Below are positions 44,232 to 51,387 of a stretch of DNA of 64,000 nucleotides, piece by piece; the first letter of the stretch is position 1, and each line of letters starts with the position of its first letter. This DNA is from Pedobacter roseus. Its GTDB lineage: Bacteria > Bacteroidota > Bacteroidia > Sphingobacteriales > Sphingobacteriaceae. A model generated the notes under the pieces. It was given only the letters and a program-made list of their open reading frames with translations. It made no database searches and was not told where the DNA came from. Location: positions 5,394,001 through 5,458,000 of the forward strand of contig NZ_CP060723.1 of NCBI RefSeq assembly GCF_014395225.1, read 5' to 3'. The position numbers and the translations under genes were made by a program.

Positions 44232-45195
44232 CCTTAAAATATATTCGCGAAGCGACATTGAGCATTTAATTATTCATCGTGATGGCGAAATCAAGCTTGG
44301 CGAAAGGGTTAATACCTATCAACATGAAGCAATCTCGATAGAAGGGTTAACATCGAACAAATCAAAATTTGTATTGCTGGGTATTCCTGAAGATATTGGG
44401 GTAAGGGCAAATGCTGGTATTGCAGGTGCCGCATCGGCATGGCGCACAAGTTTAACCGCTTTTCTGAATATCCAAAGTAACCACTTTTTAAATGGTGAAG
44501 AATTCCTGGTTTTAGGTCATTTCGAAATTACTGAACCTGAAGATTCTTCTATTAAAGGTTTAAGAACTAAAGTAGCCGAAATTGATGACCTGGTTCATCC
44601 GATAATCGAAAAAATTGTTGCAGCGGGCAAAACTCCAATTGTAGTTGGTGGTGGTCATAACAATGCTTATGGCATGATTAAGGGTACTTCTTTAGCCCAT
44701 AAAGGTCCAATTGATGTATTAAATGTAGATGCACATGCCGATTTAAGGGAATTAGAAGGTAGACATAGTGGAAATGGATTTTCTTACGCTTTAAAGGAAA
44801 ATTACCTCAACCATTATCTGATGTATGGTCTGCATCAAAATTATAATAACGAGGCTATTTTAAGCCAGATCGAAAACAGTCCAAAATTAAAGGCTGTATT
44901 TTTTGATGATATTTTAATGGGGAGCGATATTAACAGCATTATTAGTGAAATAGGACCAGTTGCGGGTTTAGAGATCGATTTGGATTGTATCCAAAATGTG
45001 CTTTCGAGTGCCGAAACGCCCTCTGGATTTGAAGTTAACGATATTAGGAAACTGATTTTAACCCACGCTAAGAAATTTTCTTACCTGCATATATGTGAAG
45101 GTGCTACCAGGATGCTTGATGGAAGGGTGAGCAAGCTAACTTCTAAATTAATTGCTTATTTGGTAAGCGATTTCGTCAAAGCGCATATTTCTTAG
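44224..45195 (+). CDS. hutG: Formimidoylglutamase-like arginase-family hydrolase
   Basis: 323 aa from ATG 44224 (an ATG at 44209 is in frame but lies deeper in hutI). The arginase-family manganese motifs are GGGHNNAYG, VDAHADLRELEGRHSGNGFS and LEIDLDCIQN. With hutI directly upstream and overlapping by 8 nt, hydrolysis of N-formimino-L-glutamate to glutamate and formamide is the probable reaction. Confidence 0.92.
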   Translation: MDNLKIYSRSDIEHLIIHRDGEIKLGERVNTYQHEAISIEGLTSNKSKFVLLGIPEDIGVRANAGIAGAASAWRTSLTAFLNIQSNHFLNGEEFLVLGHFEITEPEDSSIKGLRTKVAEIDDLVHPIIEKIVAAGKTPIVVGGGHNNAYGMIKGTSLAHKGPIDVLNVDAHADLRELEGRHSGNGFSYALKENYLNHYLMYGLHQNYNNEAILSQIENSPKLKAVFFDDILMGSDINSIISEIGPVAGLEIDLDCIQNVLSSAETPSGFEVNDIRKLILTHAKKFSYLHICEGATRMLDGRVSKLTSKLIAYLVSDFVKAHIS

Positions 45196-45392
45196 GTTTA
45201 GCCACTGATGCACAGAAAACGGAGTGTTCCCAGGTTGATTTATCCGCCAAATCCGCCATTTTAAGTGTAATTTGACTTAGATTTCTCTATTACACTACGT
45301 TTCCAGACGAGATGACGAAAAATCGGGGAAGGGTAAGACTTTTTATGAAGCACCCAGACCAACAAACCAATGGCCACTGAACTAGTGAACCC
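45196..45392. other. Gap with a degraded dispersed element
   Basis: No gene. Around 45276-45320 there is GATTTCTCTATTACACTACG and GACGAGATGACGAAA, a degraded relative of the GTCATTTCGAC palindromes. Confidence 0.4.
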
Positions 45393-45551
45393 TTACAGGT
45401 GCTCCGCTTCGTATTTTTCACCGGCCTTTAACATCAATTCAATCTGTATCAGGTCTTCGGCGGTTAATTCTTCTTTTTCCTGTAATTCGAATACCGCAAT
45501 CATGTTGTCTTCGTATTGTTTTTCGGTTTTGATAACGATTTCGTGTGGCAT
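45393..45551 (-). CDS. 52-aa hypothetical protein behind 5-FTHF cyclo-ligase
   Basis: Short open frame, ATG 45551 to TAA 45393, encoding 52 residues: MPHEIVIKTEKQYEDNMIAV ... ELTAEDLIQIELMLKAGEKY ... ending EHL. It is acidic (about 14 Glu/Asp), without signal or membrane segment, and predicted mostly helical. It lies 10 nt after the cyclo-ligase stop on the same strand, so it is probably co-transcribed. The composition and context look like a real gene. No known family recognised. Confidence 0.68.
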   Translation of the reverse strand: MPHEIVIKTEKQYEDNMIAVFELQEKEELTAEDLIQIELMLKAGEKYEAEHL

Positions 45552-45561
45552 GCCGGTAAGC

Positions 45562-46122
45562 TTAAAATTTTATAATTTCTGTTGGTGTTATGCAAAAATC
45601 TAATTTGATGTCGTGTTCATTTACATCATCGATTTTTTCAATTGCAGGATGCAAAGATAAACCTATTTTCTGAGCATTTATATCCCGGAGAAAACGATCA
45701 TAAAAACCTTTGCCATAACCAACGCGGTAACCCTGTTTATCAAAGGCTAATAGCGGAATAATGACCATGTCTATTTTGCCTTGGTGCAGGTTTCCTTTTT
45801 GTGGCTCCAAAATGTTGTAGAGGTTTTTTTGCAGGTCTTCCTTGCCCAGGTATTCGTGGTGGGTCATCAACGCCGTTTCGAAATCGGCCTTAGGCACAAT
45901 GATTTTAATTTCGGGATGAGTTTTGCTCAGCCAGCCGATCAATAAAAAAGTATCCGGCTCTTTTTTTTCTGTAATGGGTAAAAAGACATGCAGCGTTTTA
46001 ATTTGGCTAAAATCGAATGTTTTAAACTGTTTTAAGAGCGATTCGTTTAACGCATGATACATGGAGTCGTTTAGTTGCAACCTGTCTTTTAACGCTTGTT
46101 TTCTGATTTCGGCTTTTAGCAT
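45562..46122 (-). CDS. 5-formyltetrahydrofolate cyclo-ligase
   Basis: 186 aa. Start AEIRKQALKDRLQLN, phosphate-binding region IPLLAFDKQGYRVGYGKGFY and DRFLRDI are characteristic of the 5-FCL family. It converts 5-formyl-THF to 5,10-methenyl-THF with ATP. A -7 box (TATCTTTG) is only 4 nt before the ATG. A 52-aa gene follows on the same strand. Confidence 0.93.
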   Translation of the reverse strand: MLKAEIRKQALKDRLQLNDSMYHALNESLLKQFKTFDFSQIKTLHVFLPITEKKEPDTFLLIGWLSKTHPEIKIIVPKADFETALMTHHEYLGKEDLQKNLYNILEPQKGNLHQGKIDMVIIPLLAFDKQGYRVGYGKGFYDRFLRDINAQKIGLSLHPAIEKIDDVNEHDIKLDFCITPTEIIKF

Positions 46123-46126
46123 AAAA

Positions 46127-46134
46127 CAAAGATA
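46127..46134 (-). promoter_or_regulatory. -7 box of 5-FCL
   Basis: TATCTTTG on the minus strand, then TTTT, then ATG. A dispersed palindrome (46145-46175) occupies the place where a -33 element would be. Confidence 0.45.
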
Positions 46135-46144
46135 ATATTTTAGA

Positions 46145-46175
46145 GACCTCGCAGGTTTTTAAAACCTGCGAGGTC
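46145..46175. repeat. Dispersed palindrome, CTCGCAGG type (copy 2)
   Basis: GACCTCGCAGGTTTT-T-AAAACCTGCGAGGTC, perfect 15-bp arms with a one-base centre; same core as 25322-25346. Confidence 0.8.
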
Positions 46176-46181
46176 TTAAAC

Positions 46182-46217
46182 AAAAAAGCCTCTGAAAAAT
46201 TAAATTCAGAGGCTTTT
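46182..46217 (-). terminator. Terminator of efp (first copy)
   Basis: AAAAGCCTCTGAA / TTCAGAGGCTTTT, a 13-bp stem with loop TTTAATTT, ending in a T-run on the minus strand; 16 nt after the stop. Confidence 0.85.
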
Positions 46218-46233
46218 AAATATGAGTTTAAAA

Positions 46234-46794
46234 TTATTTTACACGCTCAACGTAATCGCCGGTACGCGTATCAATTTTAATTTTATCGCCCTGGTTTACG
46301 AACATCGGTACTTTAACCTCAACACCGTTTTCTAATGTTGCTGCTTTTAAAGCGTTGGTAGAAGTATCGCCTTTAACAGCTGGCTCCGAATATGTGATTT
46401 CGAATTCTGCAAAGTTTGGCAACTGGGCCATAATGGCTTCATCACTTTCCATTGAAACGATGATGTTCATGCCTTCTTTTAAGAATTTAATAGCAGAGCC
46501 AAATAAAGCTTTCTCCACATTAAATTGCTCGTAGCTATTATTGTCCATTACTACCAAATAATCACCTTCTTCGTATAAATATTGGTAATCGCTGGTTTCT
46601 ACGCGACAAATTTCAACAGCCTCGTCGGTATTCATACGTGCCTCAACAATTCTGCCCGATTTAATGTTACGGAATTTACCCGTATAAAATGCGCCACCTT
46701 TTCCTGGCGTACGGTGATTCCATTCGTCAACAGTAACCAGTTCGTTGTTTATGCGAAGAATGTTACCTGTTTTAATTTCTGATGCTTTTGCCAT
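46234..46794 (-). CDS. efp: Elongation factor P, KGG-loop paralogue
   Basis: 186 aa with three EF-P domains, ending VNQGDKIKIDTRTGDYVERV. The tip loop of domain I reads HRTPGKGGAF, with Lys32 where E. coli EF-P has its modified Lys34. It rescues ribosomes stalled on proline stretches. A second EF-P gene lies 129 nt upstream on the same strand; the two share about two thirds of residues by eye (for instance CRVETSDYQYLYE and ITYSEPAVKGDTST). It has its own -7 box and terminator. Confidence 0.94.
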   Translation of the reverse strand: MAKASEIKTGNILRINNELVTVDEWNHRTPGKGGAFYTGKFRNIKSGRIVEARMNTDEAVEICRVETSDYQYLYEEGDYLVVMDNNSYEQFNVEKALFGSAIKFLKEGMNIIVSMESDEAIMAQLPNFAEFEITYSEPAVKGDTSTNALKAATLENGVEVKVPMFVNQGDKIKIDTRTGDYVERVK

Positions 46795-46839
46795 ATTGTG
46801 TTATCCCAAATTGGGGGTTATTTTAGTTTTTCGTGACGG

Positions 46840-46847
46840 CAAAGGTA
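46840..46847 (-). promoter_or_regulatory. -7 box of the KGG-loop efp
   Basis: TACCTTTG on the minus strand, 45 nt before the ATG, suggesting expression separate from the upstream paralogue. Confidence 0.5.
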
Positions 46848-46923
46848 AAATTATTTTAACAAAAACCTATAAAGGTTTAAGGCATAAGGCTTAGGGTTTA
46901 ATAAAATTTAAACCTTTAGTTAT

Positions 46924-47484
46924 TTATTTTACCCGCTCCATGTATTCGCCCGTTTTAGTGTCAATTTTAACCCTCTCGCCCTGGTTAATAAACAACGGCA
47001 CCCTGATCTCTGCACCGGTTTCTAAAGTAGCATACTTTAGTGCACTGGTAGAAGTATCGCCTTTTACTGCGGGTTCTGAGTAAGTAATTTCGAGCTCCAC
47101 ACTATTTGGAAGGCTGGCAACAATCGGTTCATCACTCTCGAAAGCAATAGTTACATTCATACCTTCTTTTAAAAACTTAATAGAAGAGCCAAAAAGTAGT
47201 TTTGGGATGTTGTATTGCTCAAAAGTTTCGTTGTCCATTACCACCAAATAATCGCCGTCTTCGTAAAGGTATTGATAGTCGCTGGTTTCCACGCGACAAA
47301 TGGTCACCTCTTCATCGGTACGGAAACGGTACTCTACAATTTTTCCTGTTTTTACATTGCGCATACGGGCCTGATAGAATGCCCTTAGATTTCCAGGGGT
47401 ACGGTGGATATACTCTTCTACACTTACCAACTCTCCGTTAAAACGAAGAACATTTCCGCTTTTTACTTCTGATGCTTTTGCCAT
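46924..47484 (-). CDS. efp: Elongation factor P, NLR-loop paralogue
   Basis: 186 aa, full three-domain EF-P (ELEITYSEPAVKGDTSTSAL, INQGERVKIDTKTGEYMERV). The domain I tip loop reads HRTPGNLRAF: Asn at the position of the modified Lys/Arg and a Leu-Arg after it. I believe this loop is common in Sphingobacteriaceae EF-P (recollection), so this may be the ancestral housekeeping copy and the KGG copy the addition, or the reverse. A -7 box lies 38 nt upstream. Confidence 0.94.
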   Translation of the reverse strand: MAKASEVKSGNVLRFNGELVSVEEYIHRTPGNLRAFYQARMRNVKTGKIVEYRFRTDEEVTICRVETSDYQYLYEDGDYLVVMDNETFEQYNIPKLLFGSSIKFLKEGMNVTIAFESDEPIVASLPNSVELEITYSEPAVKGDTSTSALKYATLETGAEIRVPLFINQGERVKIDTKTGEYMERVK

Positions 47485-47522
47485 TTATAATGAAATATTG
47501 TTTTGTCAATTGTTTTGAATAT

Positions 47523-47530
47523 CAAAGTTA
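47523..47530 (-). promoter_or_regulatory. -7 box of the NLR-loop efp
   Basis: TAACTTTG on the minus strand, 38 nt before the ATG; a possible -33 TTG is 25 nt upstream, slightly far. Confidence 0.5.
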
Positions 47531-47729
47531 AAAAAAGGAATGATGATTTGAAAAGCAAAACCGGCATTAATCGGTTAGGACAGTCCCGCTTTTACTGCAA
47601 TCTTTTTGCTATTGTAGGTGCAAACTTATTGAAGTGGCTGCACCAAAAAGTATTTTCGTGCAATCGGGTTTAGCAATGAGAGGCTTGTGCATAAAATAAT
47701 TACCGCCGAAACGACAAAAAAAAACGCTG

Positions 47730-47897
47730 TATAAAAGAAATGCCTTTGGGAACCACTCCAAAGGCATAATCAACCTAAACCTCAAACTAAACTATGAAAA
47801 ACTCTTTGCCTTTTAAAGGCTATATTTTTAATTCCGCAAGACGGAAAATATGAACGTTTCCTGGAAGAGATAAATTAAATAATTGTTTCTCTTTTTG
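47730..47897 (-). ncRNA. Candidate small RNA between ABC ATPase and efp
   Basis: A consensus promoter (47904-47932) is followed ~165 nt later by a hairpin with a U-rich tail (47767-47731). No reading frame of useful length lies between. The RNA would hold several hairpins: AAGAG...CTCTT, TTCCG-TCTTG-CGGAA inside an ATATTT/AAATAT stem, and GCCTTTAAAAGGC. Its size is near that of 6S RNA, but I cannot show a 6S fold. On the plus strand the same region has a CCTAAACCTCAAACTAAAC leader and a 19-codon frame, so the opposite orientation is possible. Confidence 0.5.
47740..47767 (-). terminator. Terminator of the candidate small RNA
   Basis: Perfect 10-bp stem ATGCCTTTGG / CCAAAGGCAT with an 8-nt loop; on the minus strand it is followed by TTCTTTTAT and later nine T. 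Confidence 0.65.
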
Positions 47898-47903
47898 GTG
47901 GTG

Positions 47904-47932
47904 CAAAGGTACAAACTATTTCTTAACTGCAA
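47904..47932 (-). promoter_or_regulatory. Promoter of the candidate small RNA
   Basis: Minus strand TTG (47932-47930), 18 nt, TACCTTTG (47911-47904). It points away from the ABC ATPase gene and towards efp. Confidence 0.65.
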
Positions 47933-48012
47933 AATATTTTTTGAAAAATTTATTTTTAGTACAAATGTATGACAAAACAGATGGTGTATTGGGGAGGAGC
48001 TATGGTGTTAAC

Positions 48013-48627
48013 CTACTTATAATCTGATATTTGTATATGCTCTGTGCAGAAGTCGTATTCTTGTATTTGGTTAGAGCCAATTATGGTTAACCTGTCTTTT
48101 CCAAAATTTTCGATCAGTTCGCGGTACCAATTTATTCCCTGGACGTCTAAATTGCTGGTTGGTTCGTCTAAAAATAAAATTGGTGTATCGGTGCAACAGG
48201 CCAAAGCTAGTTTGGTTCTTTGCTTCATTCCTGATGAAAAGTATTTAATTTCTTTATTCTTCGCTTTTTCCAAACCTAATACCTCGATCAGCTTTTTGGC
48301 ATCAAGGCCGGCAGCAAAATTTTTAAACTTAAAATGAAAATCAATGATCTCTTTTAGCGTAAAAGTTTCAACCAGTTCGAGGTAAGGAGCAGCTAGACTA
48401 ATGTATCTATAGATATTTTCGACGGGGATCTCTGCTGTATCAGAAAAGATAATTTTACCCTCAGAAGGGGACAGGCTGCCATTTAAAACACTGAGTAAGG
48501 TTGATTTGCCTGATCCATTCGGTCCTAATATGGCGTAGCTGTTGCCTGATGAAAATTCGGTGCTTAAATCCCTGAAAATCCATTCCTTATTAAACCTTCT
48601 GCCAACTTTCTGTAAAGTGATCTTCAT
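48013..48627 (-). CDS. ABC transporter ATP-binding protein
   Basis: 204 aa. Walker A LGPNGSGKSTLL, signature FSSGMKQRTKLAL, Walker B ILFLDEPTSNLD and switch His region all present except that the H-loop His is replaced (IIGSNQIQEYD). Resembles CcmA/DrrA-type short ATPases with single domain. No permease is adjacent. Starts 5 nt after the GNAT gene; the loss of the H-loop His may lower ATPase activity. Confidence 0.9.
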   Translation of the reverse strand: MKITLQKVGRRFNKEWIFRDLSTEFSSGNSYAILGPNGSGKSTLLSVLNGSLSPSEGKIIFSDTAEIPVENIYRYISLAAPYLELVETFTLKEIIDFHFKFKNFAAGLDAKKLIEVLGLEKAKNKEIKYFSSGMKQRTKLALACCTDTPILFLDEPTSNLDVQGINWYRELIENFGKDRLTIIGSNQIQEYDFCTEHIQISDYK

Positions 48628-48632
48628 TTGGC

Positions 48633-49115
48633 TTAAGCGTTTGGCGTTTGGTGGTGGGCGTTAAGTGGTTTAATCATGCAAACGCTATTGTCAACGCCAA
48701 CATATTGACCATAATTTGGCGTAATCTGATAACCGATTTTCTGATAAAGCGCTATGGCTTCGGGTTGTTTTTTGCCTGTTTCGAGCACTGTGGCAGAAAA
48801 ACCTGTTTCGGTAGCCCAGTTTTCCAGTGCGGTTACAATTTTAGCGGCTATGCCCTGTTTCCTGTAATCTGGATGCACAAACATCCTTTTTACTTCTGCT
48901 TCGGTTGCCGAGAAAGGTTTAATGGCGCCACAACCAACGGGTACATCATTTTGGTAGGCAACAATCACTTCTTTAATCGCGTCAACTTTGTTAAACTGCG
49001 CATAAAAAGCATGATCGTCGCCATCTCTAACGGCTAAATCCTGATCCAGCAAAGCAACCAATTGTCTAAAATCGGTATGGTCTGAATCTGTTCTGATTAG
49101 CGTTAACTCACTCAT
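48633..49115 (-). CDS. GNAT-family N-acetyltransferase
   Basis: 160 aa. Acetyl-CoA site VKRMFVHPDYRKQGIAAKIV (the R/Q-x-x-G-x-G/A type) and TGKKQPEAIALYQKIGYQIT. Substrate unknown. Forms a two-gene unit with the ABC ATPase downstream. Confidence 0.9.
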   Translation of the reverse strand: MSELTLIRTDSDHTDFRQLVALLDQDLAVRDGDDHAFYAQFNKVDAIKEVIVAYQNDVPVGCGAIKPFSATEAEVKRMFVHPDYRKQGIAAKIVTALENWATETGFSATVLETGKKQPEAIALYQKIGYQITPNYGQYVGVDNSVCMIKPLNAHHQTPNA

Positions 49116-49190
49116 GAATATTTTTTTTTCGATTTTTATTTAAGGCTGGGTTTTTACTTTCCATCTTAAACCTTTCAACCCTCTACCTTA

Positions 49191-49976
49191 CTAACTTCCC
49201 ATGCCAAAACCCTTCATTACCCCGCGGTTAGAATTACGGATAAAATCAACAATTTCATCACGGATTTCCGTTGGTTTAAATTCGGCCTCGATCATGTCTA
49301 AAGCTTTGGTTACATTATTGTGTTTAACGAAAAGTACACGGTAAATTTCCTGTATCTCATCGATCTGCTCATTGGTAAAACCTCTTCTGCGCAAGCCAAC
49401 AGAGTTGATACCAGCGTAAGAAAGCGGCTCACGGGCAGCTTTAACATAAGGGGGAACATCTTTACGTACCAATGAGCCACCGGTTACAAAAGCATACGAA
49501 CCTACTTTAACAAATTGATGTATCGCAACCAAACCAGCAAGCACTACGTTATTGCCAATGGTGATGTGGCCAGCTAAAGTGGTGCTGTTAGAGAAAATGC
49601 AGTTATTACCCACCTCGCAATCGTGTGCGATGTGCGAATAAGCCTGAATTAAACAATTGCTACCGATTGTGGTTTTCCACTTATCTTTAGTACCGCGGTT
49701 AATGGTTACACACTCGCGGATGGTGGTATTATCACCAATTTCTGCAGTGGTAATTTCTCCTGCAAATTTTAAATCCTGTGGCTCGCCAGAAATCACTGCG
49801 CCTGGAAAAATGCGGCAGTTTTTACCGATACGTGCACCATCCATAATGGTTACGTTCGATCCGATCCAGGTGCCCTCACCAATTACAACGTCTTTATGTA
49901 TCACTACAAAGGGCTCGATTACCACATTTTCGGCAATTTTTGCCTGAGGGTGTATGTATGCTAAAGGTTGTATCAT
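49191..49976 (-). CDS. lpxA: UDP-N-acetylglucosamine acyltransferase
   Basis: 261 aa. Left-handed beta-helix hexapeptides from IHPQAKIAENVVIEPFVVIH onward, catalytic His in IQAYSHIAHDCEVGNN, and a helical C-terminus (GLRRRGFTNEQIDEIQEIYR). First enzyme of lipid A synthesis, transferring a hydroxyacyl chain to UDP-GlcNAc. Its ATG overlaps the lpxC/fabZ stop by one base. Confidence 0.96.
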   Translation of the reverse strand: MIQPLAYIHPQAKIAENVVIEPFVVIHKDVVIGEGTWIGSNVTIMDGARIGKNCRIFPGAVISGEPQDLKFAGEITTAEIGDNTTIRECVTINRGTKDKWKTTIGSNCLIQAYSHIAHDCEVGNNCIFSNSTTLAGHITIGNNVVLAGLVAIHQFVKVGSYAFVTGGSLVRKDVPPYVKAAREPLSYAGINSVGLRRRGFTNEQIDEIQEIYRVLFVKHNNVTKALDMIEAEFKPTEIRDEIVDFIRNSNRGVMKGFGMGS

Positions 49977-51387
49977 TATTGGGCGGGTTCTGCTTGTTTA
50001 ATTTTTGAAATTTGGGCCATCATTTCGGCCTCGACAACGATTTTTTCGCCAACCATACCTACACCTTTCATTTGGGCAATACCCCTTCTGATCGGTTCAA
50101 GTAAGTCGCAGCGGAAAACGATAGTATCGCCAGGTAAAACCTGCGCTCTAAAACGTACGTTATCTATTTTTAAGAAATAGGTGAGGTAATTTCTGGGATC
50201 AGGTACGGTACTTAATACTAAAATACCACCAACCTGGGCCATGGCCTCAATCTGGATTACACCAGGAAAAACCGGTGCGCCCGGAAAGTGACCTTTAAAA
50301 AACTCTTCGTTCATGGTTACGTTTTTAACGCCTACCACATGGTTTTTAGAAAGTTCTAATATTTTATCTACGAATAAAAATGGCTGACGGTGAGGCAAAA
50401 TATCCATAATCTGAACAACGTCATATAATGGTTTTGCACTTGGATCGTAAACCTTTTGTATTTTTTTATTTTTCTCTTTTTTAATGGCTGCTTTGATTTT
50501 TTTAGCAAAAGCAACGTTTGCCGCGTGGCCAGGGCGTGCAGCCATAATGTGGCCTTTTAAGTGCATGCCAACCAAAGCTAAATCGCCAATCATATCCAAA
50601 AGTTTATGGCGGGCAGGCTCATTCTGGTAACGCAGTTCCATGTTGTTCAAAATTCCCTGTGGGGCAACATCAATGTCCTTGCGGTTAAATAATTTGGCCA
50701 AATGGCTTAATTCGTCTTTGGTAACCTCTTTATCTACAATTACAATGGCGTTATTTAAATCGCCTCCTTTAATTAAATTATGCGATAACTGGTACTCTAA
50801 TTCGTGTAAGAAACAGAAAGTACGGCAGGATGCAATTTCTTTTTTAAATTCTGCAATGGTGTTAATGCCAGCATGCTGACTGCCCAAAACAGGAGAGTTG
50901 TAATCGATCATGCACGTAAAACGATAATCGTCTAACGGCATGGCCACAATTTCTACTTTTCTGTCTTCTTCAGTATAAGTAATGTTGTGGGGAATGGTAA
51001 AATATTCGCGATCGGCATTTTGTTCAACTGTACCTACTTCTTCCAATAAATCAACAAACTGGATCGAACTACCATCCATAATCGGGGTTTCCGGTCCGTC
51101 TAATTTGATCAGCACGTTGTCAAGGTCCATACCCACTAAAGAAGCCATTACGTGCTCTACGGTGCTTACGCTGGCGCCGTTTTGGGTAAGTGTTGTTCCG
51201 CGTGAAGTATCAGTTACGTTATCTGCATCGGCTTCGATAATCGGATGCCCGTCTAAATCAATACGCTGAAATTTAAAGCCGTGATTTTCGGGGCTGGGCA
51301 AAATGTTAAAGTCACATTAGCGCCTGTGTGTAAACCTACACCAGATGCTGATATTTCTTGTTTAATCGTTTTTTGTCTAACGTTCAT
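49976..51387 (-). CDS. lpxC: Bifunctional UDP-acyl-GlcNAc deacetylase / hydroxyacyl-ACP dehydratase, with one-base frameshift
   Basis: The true start is ATG 51387: MNVRQKTIKQEISASGVGLH then TGANVTLTFCPAP. There the frame breaks and the protein resumes one base off as ENHGFKFQRIDL. One extra C in the run at 51290-51293 (coding strand) joins both parts into a 470-aa protein, the usual LpxC-FabZ fusion of Bacteroidota. LpxC part: VSTVEHVMASL and ARHKLLDMIGDL (zinc ligands). FabZ part: DILPHRQPFLFVDKI and HFPGAPVFPGVIQIEAMAQV. LpxC is essential for lipid A in most Gram-negatives, so a real frameshift is improbable. Overlaps lpxD by 11 nt. Confidence 0.93.

Noticed and set aside
47794..47853. 19-codon plus-strand frame in the small-RNA region
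   Set aside because: Too short and without conserved features to be listed as a gene; noted as an alternative reading only.
51301..51387. Short lpxC start at TTG 51301 as the true start
   Set aside because: It would remove the conserved first 30 residues that are present in another frame immediately upstream.
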